Source of the DNA: Inia geoffrensis
Taxonomy: Eukaryota > Chordata > Mammalia > Artiodactyla > Iniidae
Length of the DNA stretch: 64,000 bases
NCBI GenBank assembly: GCA_036417435.1
Contig: CM070913.1
Span: 21,978,680 to 22,042,679 of the forward strand
Direction of reading: 5' to 3'
The notes under the pieces were generated by a model. That model worked only from the letters and a program-made list of their open reading frames with translations. It made no database searches and was not told the origin of the DNA. This document shows positions 11,104 to 20,999 of this stretch, in pieces. Each line of letters starts with the position of its first letter. Positions within the stretch are counted from its first letter, which is position 1. Made by a program: the position numbers and the translations under genes.

Positions 11104-12194
11104 TATTGCTGGGATTCTCTACAGTATCTTGCAAATTGCTTTAAACAGGTAAAGTTTTCTGTAGGACTCTGTCAAATGCAGATAAGGGTCATGAAGGAAA
11201 AATTTACATTTCATCAGTGTTAACAATTTATTAAACCTCATGAAAATGTACATTAGTGTGCTTTTTGGGGGGTGATGTTTTATATTACAATCCCTGGGAC
11301 ATACTTCGAAAATAACCATTTCACTGTTTCAGTTTACATCTTAAAACATCTCAAATTCTCTCTTCAACTCACAATGCCATTCATTAAATTCCTTATTCCA
11401 AGGAACCATAAATGCAGTAATCTAGACCCTGATAAAGGTTTTAAAGTAGTCCCATAGGATACTTGGGGTGGAGCAGGATGGAACGTTAGTGTCAAAGAAG
11501 CATATTATTTGATTCTCAATATAATTAATAAACTCTTTCTCTCCCCCACAGGAATCTGCTAAATCTCCAACTCTTATTTGTGTTGAAGCAAAAGATTTAG
11601 TTACCTACCTAACAGAAAAGGGAAAAAGATCTGAAAAAGGCTTTAGGTATTTAGTAGTTTAAACCCTGCATAAATTGGAGATTTGAATAAAAAATCAGCC
11701 CTGGTATTTTTCTATGAAAATGGTGAACAGAAGGAATATATGTGCTCAGAGGAATACCGTTTCATGCCAAACATCAATCAACCCGGCTTTAGAAGCCTAT
11801 TTATAATACTACGGGGGTTCTGGACAGTGCACTTGACACTGTGAGGACCAACCCATGACATCAGATAGTGAACAATTGAAGGCTTTACAAATAATTAAAA
11901 CTCTGTTTGAAAATGGAGATGTTTTCCACAGTTTTCCCATGTATGCACGACATCATCGATATTCAAGAGTGTAAATATTGACTAGTTATTGCTGGTAGCC
12001 AGAAGGAGCAAAATCCCCCTTGAAATAATAATGTGGAGTGTGTGTATATAACATATACATATGTATGCACACACATATGCATAGAGATGTTAAATATATA
12101 GTCATATAGGGAGAGAAAATATAGATTTCACTTTATATGACAGTTGAATAGCTATACTTTAAACAACCCATGTTCACTGCCAGTACAGTTCTAG
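11104..12194. other. No gene recognised
   Basis: AT-rich unique sequence. 12040-12110 is rich in TATA/CATA units. No repeat family is identified. Confidence 0.4.
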
Positions 12195-12220
12195 TGTGAG
12201 TGTGTATGTGTGTGTGTGTG
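12195..12220. repeat. (TG)n-rich microsatellite, imperfect
   Basis: Alternating GT with two interruptions. Confidence 0.85.
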
Positions 12221-14291
12221 CTATGCAAAGAAGACGCAAAAATATTTCCGAAATGTTTTATCTGTGATCTTTTTCCTTAACATGAGAATGAGAGATATAA
12301 CAAAGCACACCTTTTACCTTTAAAAAAAATCTCTCCACTGTTTAAATTGGGATCTAGAACTAGGCAATTTTAGAGCTTGCAGGGACAGAATTAATAATCT
12401 TGCCCAGTTTTCCTAATATTTTAAGCCCACCTTAAATCCTTCTGGGGTGGAGGCAAAGCACAACTAATACATTAATTAAACTCCTGGAAATGGCTCCTTA
12501 ATTTTACAGTTTTTCATGGAAGAGACACGGGATTTAAAAAATTTTTGAGATTAAAAACAAAATCCCTCAGAATTATTATTTCAATTTGCTCATTTAACAG
12601 AGCACTGTTATCGGCATCCTTTGGTAGTGTGAAGATACAGAAGAAACAAAAGCCATTACCCTTTCTCCAAGTAGCTTCTGATTCAGTGCCAGAGGTAACA
12701 TTCACGTGTAGGTTTTCTAAATCAGGGAATGGGGCTCTCTATAAGGAGAGCTCATTGTGGGGTACAAACAATAAGTGCAGAAAGAGAAGAGAGAGCGATT
12801 TGTGCAGGTGAGAATTGTCAGGAAAGAGGGGAGCCTCACTCTAGAGAGTAATTAAATGTAGACACTGGACGGCTGGGGTGGGGGGAGCAGAGGAAAGCGA
12901 TGCAGACCGGAGCAACGGCCTAGCAAAGAGGTAAAGGGGAATGAGCATGGTGTGCTGGGAGAAATAAGAACACGGGAGTGGAATGAATTTGGTCAGTTAA
13001 AACCTTCCGTGGTCTTTTGGGTGGGTTTCAGTGCTCCGTGATTAAATTCTAGGAAAGGAGCATCCCAGGAACCAGCGGAAGAACTGGGACCTTCAGATCC
13101 ATTTTTGGCTTGACCAGACCCTCGCTCAGCCAGAATTACACATAGAAAAATAAATGCACCCAAAGCTCCCCCTTGCCTTATGAGGTGAAAGAATCATGAT
13201 AATATCGACCTATTTATTATAATGAACACTGAAGTCTGTCCCTTAGCTGAGCTGACCAGGTCTCAGCAGGGATTATGTTCCTGCATTTTTTACACTCCCC
13301 ATAGTGTGGACCAAAGGCAGGACTAACTAAACACAAGTTAGCAAATTGCTGAAGGCCACTGTGATGAATTTACCCAGTGGACTGCGTGGAATTTCCCCCG
13401 CAGCCTTTACCAGTGACCAGAGCCCAAAGAGGTCTCTGAACCCAGGTGTCTAAAAAGCCATTAAAAGTATAGGATACCATTGCGATAGGAGGCATCGTCT
13501 AGAATTAAAGGCCCTACTGGTCAAGGTGGTTTGTACCAGAGCCCCGTGATATCTCTCTGGTATCTTTTTGCACAAAGAGAAATGTGTGGAAAATTATTCA
13601 GTCAAATGAATAACTGTAGACTAACAAAAGAGAACAATTCTGGACAAAAAGTAATGCAATTTGATTCCAAGAGTAATCCCATCCACAGGGCAACCTGCCA
13701 CATCCCCACTTCAAATCGTGCTTTGTCAACTTATTCTCTGACAAGGCATGGATTCCTCTTCCAACTCTTGACAGAGATGACATTAGCTAATAAAGGCAGG
13801 TCTACACTGACAAGGTGACATAAAGAATCCAAAAGAATCAAAGCCTGGAGACCTTGATCTGAAATGTTCTGCACATCAGCATGGAAGTGTGCTTTTTATT
13901 TAAAGAAATAATCCAGATAATTTCTTTTTCCTTCTTCTTGTGTAGACGTGTTTCCTTACAATTCTTTTCAATCCGCCTGAACACGGGAGAGCACCAGGGG
14001 GAGCTCACACATCTTCCTTCTTTTTCTCCCCCTCTCGAAGAAGGTCGGCTCTTGTATCCCGGGGAAAGGGTGGGTCAAAACAAGATATATGAAATAATAC
14101 AGTAATGTAAATGCACAGGTAATTTATCCTGTAAAAATATTCTAGATTCTTTTGGAGTGCTCTGCAGTCCAGTCCTCATACTGGGCACACCTAAAGTCGG
14201 CATTCAGTCAACTCAGCTGGTTTTGAGATGTGGCCTCCTAAAAACTCCTGAATCAAAAAAACATACTGAGCGGCCCCTGTGTCTCCCTTCC
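12221..14291. other. No gene recognised; possible L2 relic at 12600-12830
   Basis: Mostly unique. The segment from about 12600 ('gatacagaagaaacaaaagc' and onward) resembles the reverse complement of an L2 tail but is too diverged to call firmly. Frames of 88 and 95 codons at 12545-12811 and 13531-13818 show no domain. Confidence 0.35.
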
Positions 14292-14371
14292 AAAAAAAAA
14301 AAAGAGAGAGAGACAGACAGACAGACAGAGACAGAAAGAGGCAAAGAAGGTGGGGGAGGCAGAGAGAGAGA
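14292..14371. repeat. A-run followed by (GA)n/(GACA)n simple repeat
   Basis: An A run, then GA, GACA and GA-rich units, purine-rich on + for about 80 bases. Confidence 0.9.
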
Positions 14372-14949
14372 TTCTGTTTCAATTTGAAATGACATTTTTT
14401 AGAAAACTTCAATTTTAATCACAGTGGAGGGTAATGGAAGGGATTTGGGTCTTTGGTTTTCCACATTGATCAATGGGATTGATTTTTTTTTTTTTTTTTT
14501 GGTATTTTAAATATGAGAACTAGTCACCTTTCTCTCTCTCTTTTAATCTCTCTCTCTCCAGAATTGAAAACATGAGACAAGGAGGAGAAACTCAAAATAC
14601 ATAATTAACTGTTATATTATCAATATGAGTGGAGAGACTCAATGGCACAAAGAATTCTAAAGGACTAGATAATCCCCAGGTCTGACGCCCTGATTATGTG
14701 TTTGTGACACTGACATTCAGAGTGTGGAGAGCCCTAGCCTGCCCCAACTGGTGAGAGGGAGAGAGAAAAGACCCCTGCATCTGATACTTGATGCACACAG
14801 AAAATGCTCTTCACTCACTGCTTTAAAGAAATGACATATTTCTAATCCTAAATTTCAAATCCTCAGATTACAAAATCATTAGAGATTCTAGCCCTGCAAG
14901 ATCCTTCATGAGGTCATCTGACCAACCCTCTACTTGAAGTCAGGTGAGA
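14372..14949. other. No gene recognised
   Basis: Contains a T18 run at 14483-14500 and a CT-rich stretch near 14530-14560. No repeat family is identified. Confidence 0.4.
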
Positions 14950-15045
14950 TATAACTTTTAAATTTTACTTTATAGATGAAGCAATTCAGGTTCAGAGAGG
15001 AATATTAAATATTAAGAGCCTGTGTCACGCAGTGAAACGATTTTT
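14950..15045 (-). mobile_element. MIR SINE relic
   Basis: 'tttatagatgaagcaattca', 'ggttcagagaggaat' and 'cctgtgtcacgcag' follow the reverse complement of the MIR core. Confidence 0.6.
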
Positions 15046-15105
15046 GTCTGCAAATTAAAAACTCACTCAGCATCCAGTTCCCCATCCCCACCGATGGATG
15101 CCCCC

Positions 15106-15113
15106 TTATAAAA
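15106..15113 (+). promoter_or_regulatory. TATA-like box left of the CpG island
   Basis: TTATAAAA lies about 120 bases left of the CpG-dense region. It could serve a + strand start near the island edge, but such 8-mers are frequent by chance. Confidence 0.2.
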
Positions 15114-15423
15114 CCGTAAATATAACGTGTTTTTTTTAAAAAAAATATACCAGGTCTAAACTTTGAACGACCCACAACCTTAAAGAGGAAAGAGATGAAC
15201 GAATCATAAGGGAGTGTAGAATAATTAAAAATTGAGGTCGCTGAACACCTGGGGGAAATGCTGGGACTGATCAAAAATTCCCATCAAATGTGGATTTCTC
15301 CCGGATGGGAGGCGGCTGAACAGAGAAACCGCAGGGCCAGCCGACGAGACTGCGCCTCTTGGGTCCCCCGTGTCGCGCTGCAGCACAATCGGCGACAAGG
15401 CCGGACGAGGCAGCTGCGGGGGT

Positions 15424-15438
15424 TGGGGGCGGGCGGGC
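15424..15438. promoter_or_regulatory. GC-box cluster
   Basis: Overlapping GGGCGG motifs, the Sp1/KLF-type recognition sequence, inside the densest part of the CpG island. Confidence 0.5.
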
Positions 15439-15663
15439 GGAGGCACCGCGTGGCGAGGCCGGCGGCGACAGCGGCCGGACCCGGACGGGGCTGCCGGGCG
15501 CCCCGGGGCGGCGCAGCGACCGCGAGGAGCGCACTTCGAGCCCGACTTGCAGGAAGATCGCGTGGCGCTCGGCCCACGACAGAGACAGCGGCGCCCCAGG
15601 AGCGCGCGGGGCGCACGGGGGGGCACGCCCGCCGCGGGACGAGGGGCTGCGGTCACCGCCGCC

Positions 15664-15672
15664 GGGGCGGGG
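15664..15672. promoter_or_regulatory. GC box
   Basis: GGGGCGGGG, a consensus Sp1-type site near the centre of the island. Confidence 0.5.
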
Positions 15673-15888
15673 ACAGCGACGCCACCCCACCCCCCCGCGG
15701 CCCGGAGCAGGCTCAGGCCCCGCCGCCGAGCCGGTCCAGACCGCTCGGAGTGATAGTCAAGATGCAGCCAGCGGAGGCTCAGACCGCGAGGTGCAAATCC
15801 AAGGCTCTTCGTCGGCGTGGAAGGAGGGCCGGCGGCAGAGGGACAGGGGCTTTAATCGGGACAGTCGTCCTGGGCGTAGTTCAGACTT

Positions 15889-15910
15889 ATTTTTCCCCCT
15901 CCCCCTACAG
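15889..15910 (+). other. Splice-acceptor-like sequence
   Basis: A pyrimidine tract (tttttccccctcccccta) directly followed by CAG and a G on the + strand is a strong 3' splice-site match. It lies within the CpG island, so a + strand transcript starting upstream could splice here. No matching donor is certain. Confidence 0.25.
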
Positions 15911-16200
15911 GGGTCGACCATCCGAGGTTCAACTGCCTGCGACTCACATGTCACTGCAGCAGAGTTTCCCTGCGACTTCGGTGGCGGGAGGCCGAGCACC
16001 TGTGCTCCGTGCCTCTAGTAGGGACAGCTGTACGTATCCCTCGGGCCCGCCGACCGCACCATCTGACCAGCGGGGAACGAAATCTGAGCCTCGGAATTTA
16101 TACGGCCCCGCGCACGTTCCTTTTCGGATAAATCTCCTAGGGAGAGAGGATCGTTATTCTCCACTCAAATTATTCAGGGAGACGTCCTCGGCGGGATAGG

Positions 16201-17194
16201 TAGACATATGACAGCCCAAGGAAGATACGTAAAACTTTAAATTGTAGACACTTAAGCACCAAGTGTCTGGAACCCTGAAGGAAAAAAAAAAAAAAAAAAA
16301 AAAAGATTATGCATCATCAGAAACTTCCAGGGCATTCTCTAAATCAGTGGATGTACTAACCAGAGAGTGCGGGAATTTTTGAACACAGAATTCATATTCC
16401 TTAAACTGGGGAAGTGGGTGCTTCTTTTCCAGATGTAGGATTTTAGGTCCCTAATTCCTTGGTTTTGACCACCAGGAAGAATTCCTTATAATCAAGTCGG
16501 CAAAAGCATTGCCATTAAATATTACTGGGTGGGAAATATTTCGTTCCCCCAGCTCGTATCATATTCACCATAAACATTTCTGTGATCCAGGATGTTTGAT
16601 ATTGGTCAGGCTTTCACAAGAGCCAGGGCCAGGTGTTAAACGTCCCTGCAGCACCTTGCCCTTGTGCAGAGAAGGGACCCTAACGGCTGCTGCTGTTGGA
16701 CGATGAATAGGAAGTTGGTTAGGAAAAGCATCTTTTTGCTTTTTCTTACTTTAAACCTACGCTCTTGACAAGCATTCCTTCTTTGACCACGGAAGGAAGA
16801 TTATTTAATCGATAACTTTGAGTGCCTTGTTTCTCTTGTCACTCCGGGTTTTTTGGGTTATTGTTGTTTGGGGGGAGGGTTTTTGGGGGGGAGAGGAGCT
16901 AAAGGGAAAGGGAGACGGAACAGAGATTTATCGCTGGCTTTATACAACCCTGTTAGGTCTTGTTTTTAACGTGATGTGGAATGGGGAGGTTACAGTAAGT
17001 ACATGATTGGAAAATAAGGTCTCTTGGAAAAGAATTAAGGAATAGGAATTTAGTGTCCTGGAGAAAAAAGGTCAAGAAAACCTTTAGGATGACACAGTAA
17101 CTTTTACATAGAGAAAATACCAATATACAAAGGAGAGGGGGGAGTGGAATACGGAAGTATACCTTCCTGAGCCACCCATCTATCCAAAACTTTA
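16201..17194. other. No gene recognised; downstream flank of CpG island
   Basis: Holds an A run of about 24 bases at 16280-16303 and a G-rich tract (16870-16891). A donor-like GTAAGT occurs at about 16987-16992 on +. Nothing else is supported. Confidence 0.35.
16870..16891 (+). other. G-quadruplex-type motif
   Basis: G6, G3 and G7 runs separated by A and TTTTT satisfy the four-tract pattern when the G7 is split. It lies about 670 bases right of the CpG island. Confidence 0.45.
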
Positions 17195-17335
17195 TTTGCA
17201 TTATATCATTTAACTCTTTCCACAACTTTAGGAGAAGGGTATGAATTTTAATCCAATCCTCCTTTTACAGAGGAGAAATCTGTAGCTCAGAGGCCCAAAG
17301 TAAATTGCCTGAGGGCCTACAGCTTGTTAGGAGCT
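17195..17335 (-). mobile_element. MIR SINE relic
   Basis: 'ttatatcatttaactctttc', 'ccttttacagaggagaaatc' and 'agctcagaggcccaaagtaa' follow the reverse complement of MIR. Confidence 0.7.
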
Positions 17336-17358
17336 ATAGAATTGATTAAGCAGTAAAG

Positions 17359-17484
17359 AAGAATTTCTTGAGAATTAGTGTTTTTAAATCTTGATTAGTT
17401 ACAGAGGGAAAACGGGAAATTAAGAATTTCTTGAGAATTAGTGTTTTTAAATCTTGATTAGTTACGGAGGGAAAACGGGAAATT
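17359..17484 (+). repeat. 63-bp direct tandem duplication (two copies)
   Basis: 17359-17421 and 17422-17484 are identical except for one base (acagagg versus acggagg). Neither copy matches a repeat family I know, so this is a recent local duplication of unique sequence. Confidence 0.97.
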
Positions 17485-17861
17485 AATTACCTTCTGGGAG
17501 GATCCTTAGATTAGTGGGGGGAAATGATGTTAAGAAAGACAAGCCCGTGAATTTTCTTGTTCCCTATTATGTGGCTTCAGGAAAGGTGTGATAATTTGTG
17601 ACAACTGAATGGTGCCCAAATCCATTTAGTAATGTTCTTTTCAACTGATAGATCTACTAGCTATAATTAGGCACATGTCCTTATCCTTCAGGAAATGTCT
17701 GTTATTGGGGAGAAAACCGAAAAACTTTAGACTCTTTCCAATTTAAGAACAATTGGAATTTTACTTGGGAAATAGACAACTATCTTGTATGACTGAATTT
17801 AAAAGGCTTGGAAAAGAGTCCTGAGGGTCCAAAGTACTGGCCCTACCAACTGCGAATAAGC
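17485..17861. other. No gene recognised
   Basis: Unique AT-rich sequence between the duplication and a MIR. Confidence 0.4.
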
Positions 17862-18072
17862 GTGGCTCTTGAATCAGACAACTCCGGAACCTGTACTAGT
17901 TATGGCTAGCTGTGTGACCACAGGCAACTTTCTTAACCTCTCTGGGCTACAGCATTCCCATCTGTAAAATGAGGCAAATAAACCTTTGCAAGGTTATCGT
18001 GAGGATAAATAAAATATTATGGGTGAAAGCCTTTAACAGGATGCCTGGTGTATAGTAGATGCTCAAATGTGT
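17862..18072 (+). mobile_element. MIR SINE, long copy
   Basis: Nearly the full MIR order is seen: 'ggctcttgaatcagacaact', 'tagctgtgtgaccacaggca', 'cttaacctctctgggctaca', 'catctgtaaaatgaggcaaa', 'gtgaggataaataaaat', 'gcctggtgtatagtagatgc'. Confidence 0.9.
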
Positions 18073-18599
18073 TAGTGTAGCTTAGTGTGATTAAAGCATG
18101 TGAGAGCAGATTTTGAGAGGGTGGGAATGCACCAGACGTGGGGCTGGGGAAAGGAAGTGCCACTAACTTCAGATCTTTGACAATTTTGCCTGGGGCTGGC
18201 TCTGGGTGAAAGACATGGGTTGTCACCAGTGTGTGAATCTACCAAGACTCTGGGAAGAGGACAGATAACTATAAAAGCAAGCCAGGAAGGTCTGAGAAGG
18301 TAGAGGAGGATGGTTATGGAAAGCTTGGAGCAAGTTATCTCCACATTGTAAATCTTCTTGATCTTGAGATCAAACAATACTTTCAGAAACTGCAAGGCTG
18401 AAACGAAATGCCACCGTGAAATTTCTACACTAGTTAGTAATGATGGCATAAGACAAAAATGTCTGTGTTCTCAAAGAAACCTTGAGCTGCTAAGGAAATT
18501 TTATTCTTCTATTTTTTCAATAGAGATATTTTAACCATTTTTTAAAAAACTAATTATACGCGAATTTTGCCTAGTTATTATTTACTACCGCTCTGCCAA
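18073..18599. other. No gene recognised
   Basis: Unique sequence. A 125-codon frame on - (18072-18449) shows no recognisable domain. Confidence 0.4.
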
Positions 18600-18689
18600 A
18601 AAAAAAAAAGAGGTTATTACTTTGGGACTTGTGTTTGAATAGAACTGTGAAATTCTGCTTTAAAAAATATTACAAAACAATTCACCAGT

Positions 18690-20160
18690 ATGGTTCTCTC
18701 TGATGTTTTCTGCCAGGTAAAATCTAGATTAATTCTAGAGATTTTTCTCTTAAAATAATGATTTCTTTTCTGATTATGAAAGTGACACATGCTCATTGTA
18801 GACAACTTAGTATAAGTATACAATGAGAGCATAAACTATAAAGAAGAAAACAAGTATTTATTCCCATCAATAAGAGTTAACTACTGTTGCTGTTTTGGTG
18901 TCTTCCTTCCAGTCTTTGTACCTTTCTTTTTTTTTTTTTTTGGCTTGAACTATTGTGTATAAAATTTTGCTTTCTACTTTTTCTACTTATTTTCCCCCAT
19001 GTCACTAAAAGTCATCTGTTACTTCATTTTTTTTTTGGTTTCTATTTTTTTTATTATTATTAGTTTATTGAAGTTGATTTAAAATTTTGTGTGTTTCAGG
19101 TGTACAGCAAAGTGATTCAGATATACGTAATACACACATATATATATTCTTTTTCAGATTCTTTTCCCTTACAGGTTATTACAAAATATTAAGTATAGTT
19201 CCCTGTGTTACACACTAGGTCCTTGATGGTTATCTATTTTATATATGGTAGTGTGTATATGTTAATCCCAAACTACTAATTTACTTCAATTTTAATGACT
19301 GCTAATTTTGCATCATGCCAGTATAACATAAATACTTCTCTTGCTGAATGTTTGTAGATTTGGGGTTTTGCTATTGTAAATTATGCTAAAATGAAGATCT
19401 GTGTGCGTAAGTCTTTGAGTTGAAGATTATTTTATAGGGTAGACTTCTATAATTAGAACTACTAGATCCATATATATAAATCTTTTTTAAGGCTCTGAAA
19501 ATATATGATCGAAATGATTTTTAGGAGTAGTTACAGCAATTTTCAGTCTTAGCAGCAATATGTGAGTAATGCTGCTTTCTCCTACTGTCCCTAGTAGTGA
19601 TTAATATTACTGCCCAAAAACACCTTTTCTAACTCGACAGGTTAAAAAAACAAAAGGTTTTCTTGTCTTATTTTTTTATTTATTTGGGATTACTGTCATT
19701 AAACAGCTTTTTCAGATGTTCCTTAGCCATTTCCTCTTTTGTGAATTACCTATTAATGTCCTTTGACAGTTTTTCAGTTGAGACCTTAATGGTTTCATAG
19801 TCTATTTATATAAACCCTTTATATCAATCCTTTTTTTGTAATTGTGGCAAATGGTTTCCTCCCCTTTTTACTCTTTGCTTTTTAATTTTGTTCATGATTT
19901 TTGATATATAAAATGTAAATTTTTTATTTAGGTAAATGTATCAAGCATTTCTTGATGATTGTTTCCTTTGTTTTCTGTTGCTGTATGGAAAATCAGATGA
20001 TCGCCTATTTTTTTCTACTTCTATTTTAATAACGGTTTTCTTTTTTTAACATTTAATTATTTATTCCTTCTGTAATTTATTGTCCTGTGAGGTGAGATAT
20101 GATGTTTTCACCCAAGTGTTAGGCAGTTTTTCCAATACCATCAATTCAACATCCTTCCCT
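18690..20160 (-). mobile_element. Old L1 remnant, 3' part
   Basis: Read on -, the order is consistent with the end of ORF2 and the long 3' tail of an L1M-type element. On + this appears as 'gaaagtgacacatgctcatt', 'tcttccttccagtctttgta', 'gtagatttggggttttgcta', 'cctcttttgtgaattaccta' and 'ttttccaataccatc'. It is interrupted by a younger L1 tail at 19027-19280. It has no coding capacity, and the edges are approximate. Confidence 0.65.
19027..19280 (-). mobile_element. 5'-truncated young-type L1 tail (254 bp)
   Basis: On - it is the cetartiodactyl L1 3' end; the + text includes 'caggtgtacagcaaagtgat', 'cttacaggttattacaaaat' and 'ctaggtccttgatggttatc'. The poly(A) shows as T-rich sequence at the left. 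ttacttca flanks it at 19019-19026 and 19281-19288 as the target-site duplication, proving insertion into the older L1. Confidence 0.85.
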
Positions 20161-20200
20161 TCCCCACTGATTCACTGCACATCTGCGTCAAAGACCTGTT

Positions 20201-20434
20201 TTGATTGATACAGATACAGAGATGCACACCAGTCACAACAGAGTAGTAAACTGCCAGTACTGCAGGGACATCAACCAATTAGAACAGACACCAATTACCA
20301 TAAGCATCAGTTTGGCCAGTGAGTGTATCCCAGCTGAGGACTACCCCTACAAATATGACCTGAGAAACTCCTCCAAAAACAAGAACATGGCATTTCCTTT
20401 CAAAGAAAGATCTTGGTTAATTGATCCTACTTAA
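20201..20434 (+). other. Unidentified 77-codon open frame in single-copy-like sequence
   Basis: An open frame entered at a TTG after an in-frame TGA, with the first ATG eight codons in, ending in TAA. The predicted residues are balanced and protein-like (for example NCQYCRDINQLEQTP and ECIPAEDYPYKYDL) rather than the low-complexity pattern of chance frames. No family is recognised. It lies between two L1 blocks, and its 3' end abuts an old insertion point (20431-20441). It could be a relic exon, a processed fragment or part of an unnamed repeat. Confidence 0.2.
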
Positions 20435-20441
20435 CATGTTT
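20431..20441 (+). repeat. Outer target-site duplication, left copy
   Basis: TTAACATGTTT here is repeated exactly at 26771-26781. The pair brackets the whole composite of old insertion plus full-length L1. Confidence 0.65.
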
Positions 20442-20794
20442 TTTTATTATGGAAAACTTTTTTATTTTTAACTTTTTATTATGGAAAATTTCAAACATAC
20501 ACAGAAGTTGAAAAAGGAGTGTAATACGTCCCCATGACTCCATCAATTAGCTTCAAGCATTATCAATACATGGCCAGTCTCATCTCATCTATATCATTCT
20601 CTTGCCCCTCTCCATTTTTTAAAAATATACAGTAGGTCCTTGAGAGTTATTTTACTTTATTTTTATTTTATATTACTTTTTTATTTCAACTTAATTTCTT
20701 TCATTATAAGATCGCACAATTTTTACATATTCAAGAACCATTTGTATTTTTTCTATGAACCATGTGTTCATAGCTTTTACCTGATTCATTTTAA
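20442..20794 (-). mobile_element. Older LINE insertion, left arm
   Basis: T-rich at the left edge (a reversed A tail), then old LINE-type tail sequence ('ttattatggaaaatttcaaa', 'tacagtaggtccttgag', 'ccatttgtattttttctatg'). The full-length L1 at 20795-26705 interrupts it, and the arm resumes at 26717 with 'agcagtgtgtacatgtcact'. More than one old fragment may be present here. Confidence 0.55.
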
Positions 20795-20999
20795 TTTTAT
20801 ATATTTTTTATACAGCACGTTCTTATTAGTCATCAATTTTTTATACATCAGTGTAGACATGTCAATTCCAATCTCCCAATTCATCCCACCACCACCGCCA
20901 ACCCTCACTGCTTTCCCCTCTTGGTGTCCATACGTTTGTTCCCTACATCTGGGTCTCTATTTCTACCTTGCAAACCGGTTCATCTGTACCATTTTTCTA

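Larger units (their letters stand above)
15230..16200. promoter_or_regulatory. CpG island, candidate promoter / first exon
   Basis: About 970 bases of CpG-dense DNA in an otherwise CpG-poor window. By hand count there are about 71 CpGs between 15301 and 15780 alone. GC boxes are visible (GGGCGGGCGGG at about 15428-15438 and GGGGCGGGG at 15664-15672). CpG islands of this size normally mark promoters kept unmethylated in the germ line. An open frame of 314 codons including the stop crosses it on + (15258-16199), and shorter frames run on -. Their arginine/alanine/glycine/proline-rich products look like translated GC-rich DNA rather than a protein. No gene can be named, and transcription direction is undecided. 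Confidence 0.8.

Noticed and set aside
15258..16199. Open frame of 313 residues across the CpG island (+), with overlapping long frames on -
   Set aside because: GC-rich DNA has few stop codons, several frames are open at once on both strands, and the products are Arg/Ala/Gly/Pro-rich with no domain. No protein family is recognised.
17359..17484. CRISPR-like direct repeats
   Set aside because: Only two head-to-tail copies without spacers, in a mammalian genome; it is a simple tandem duplication.
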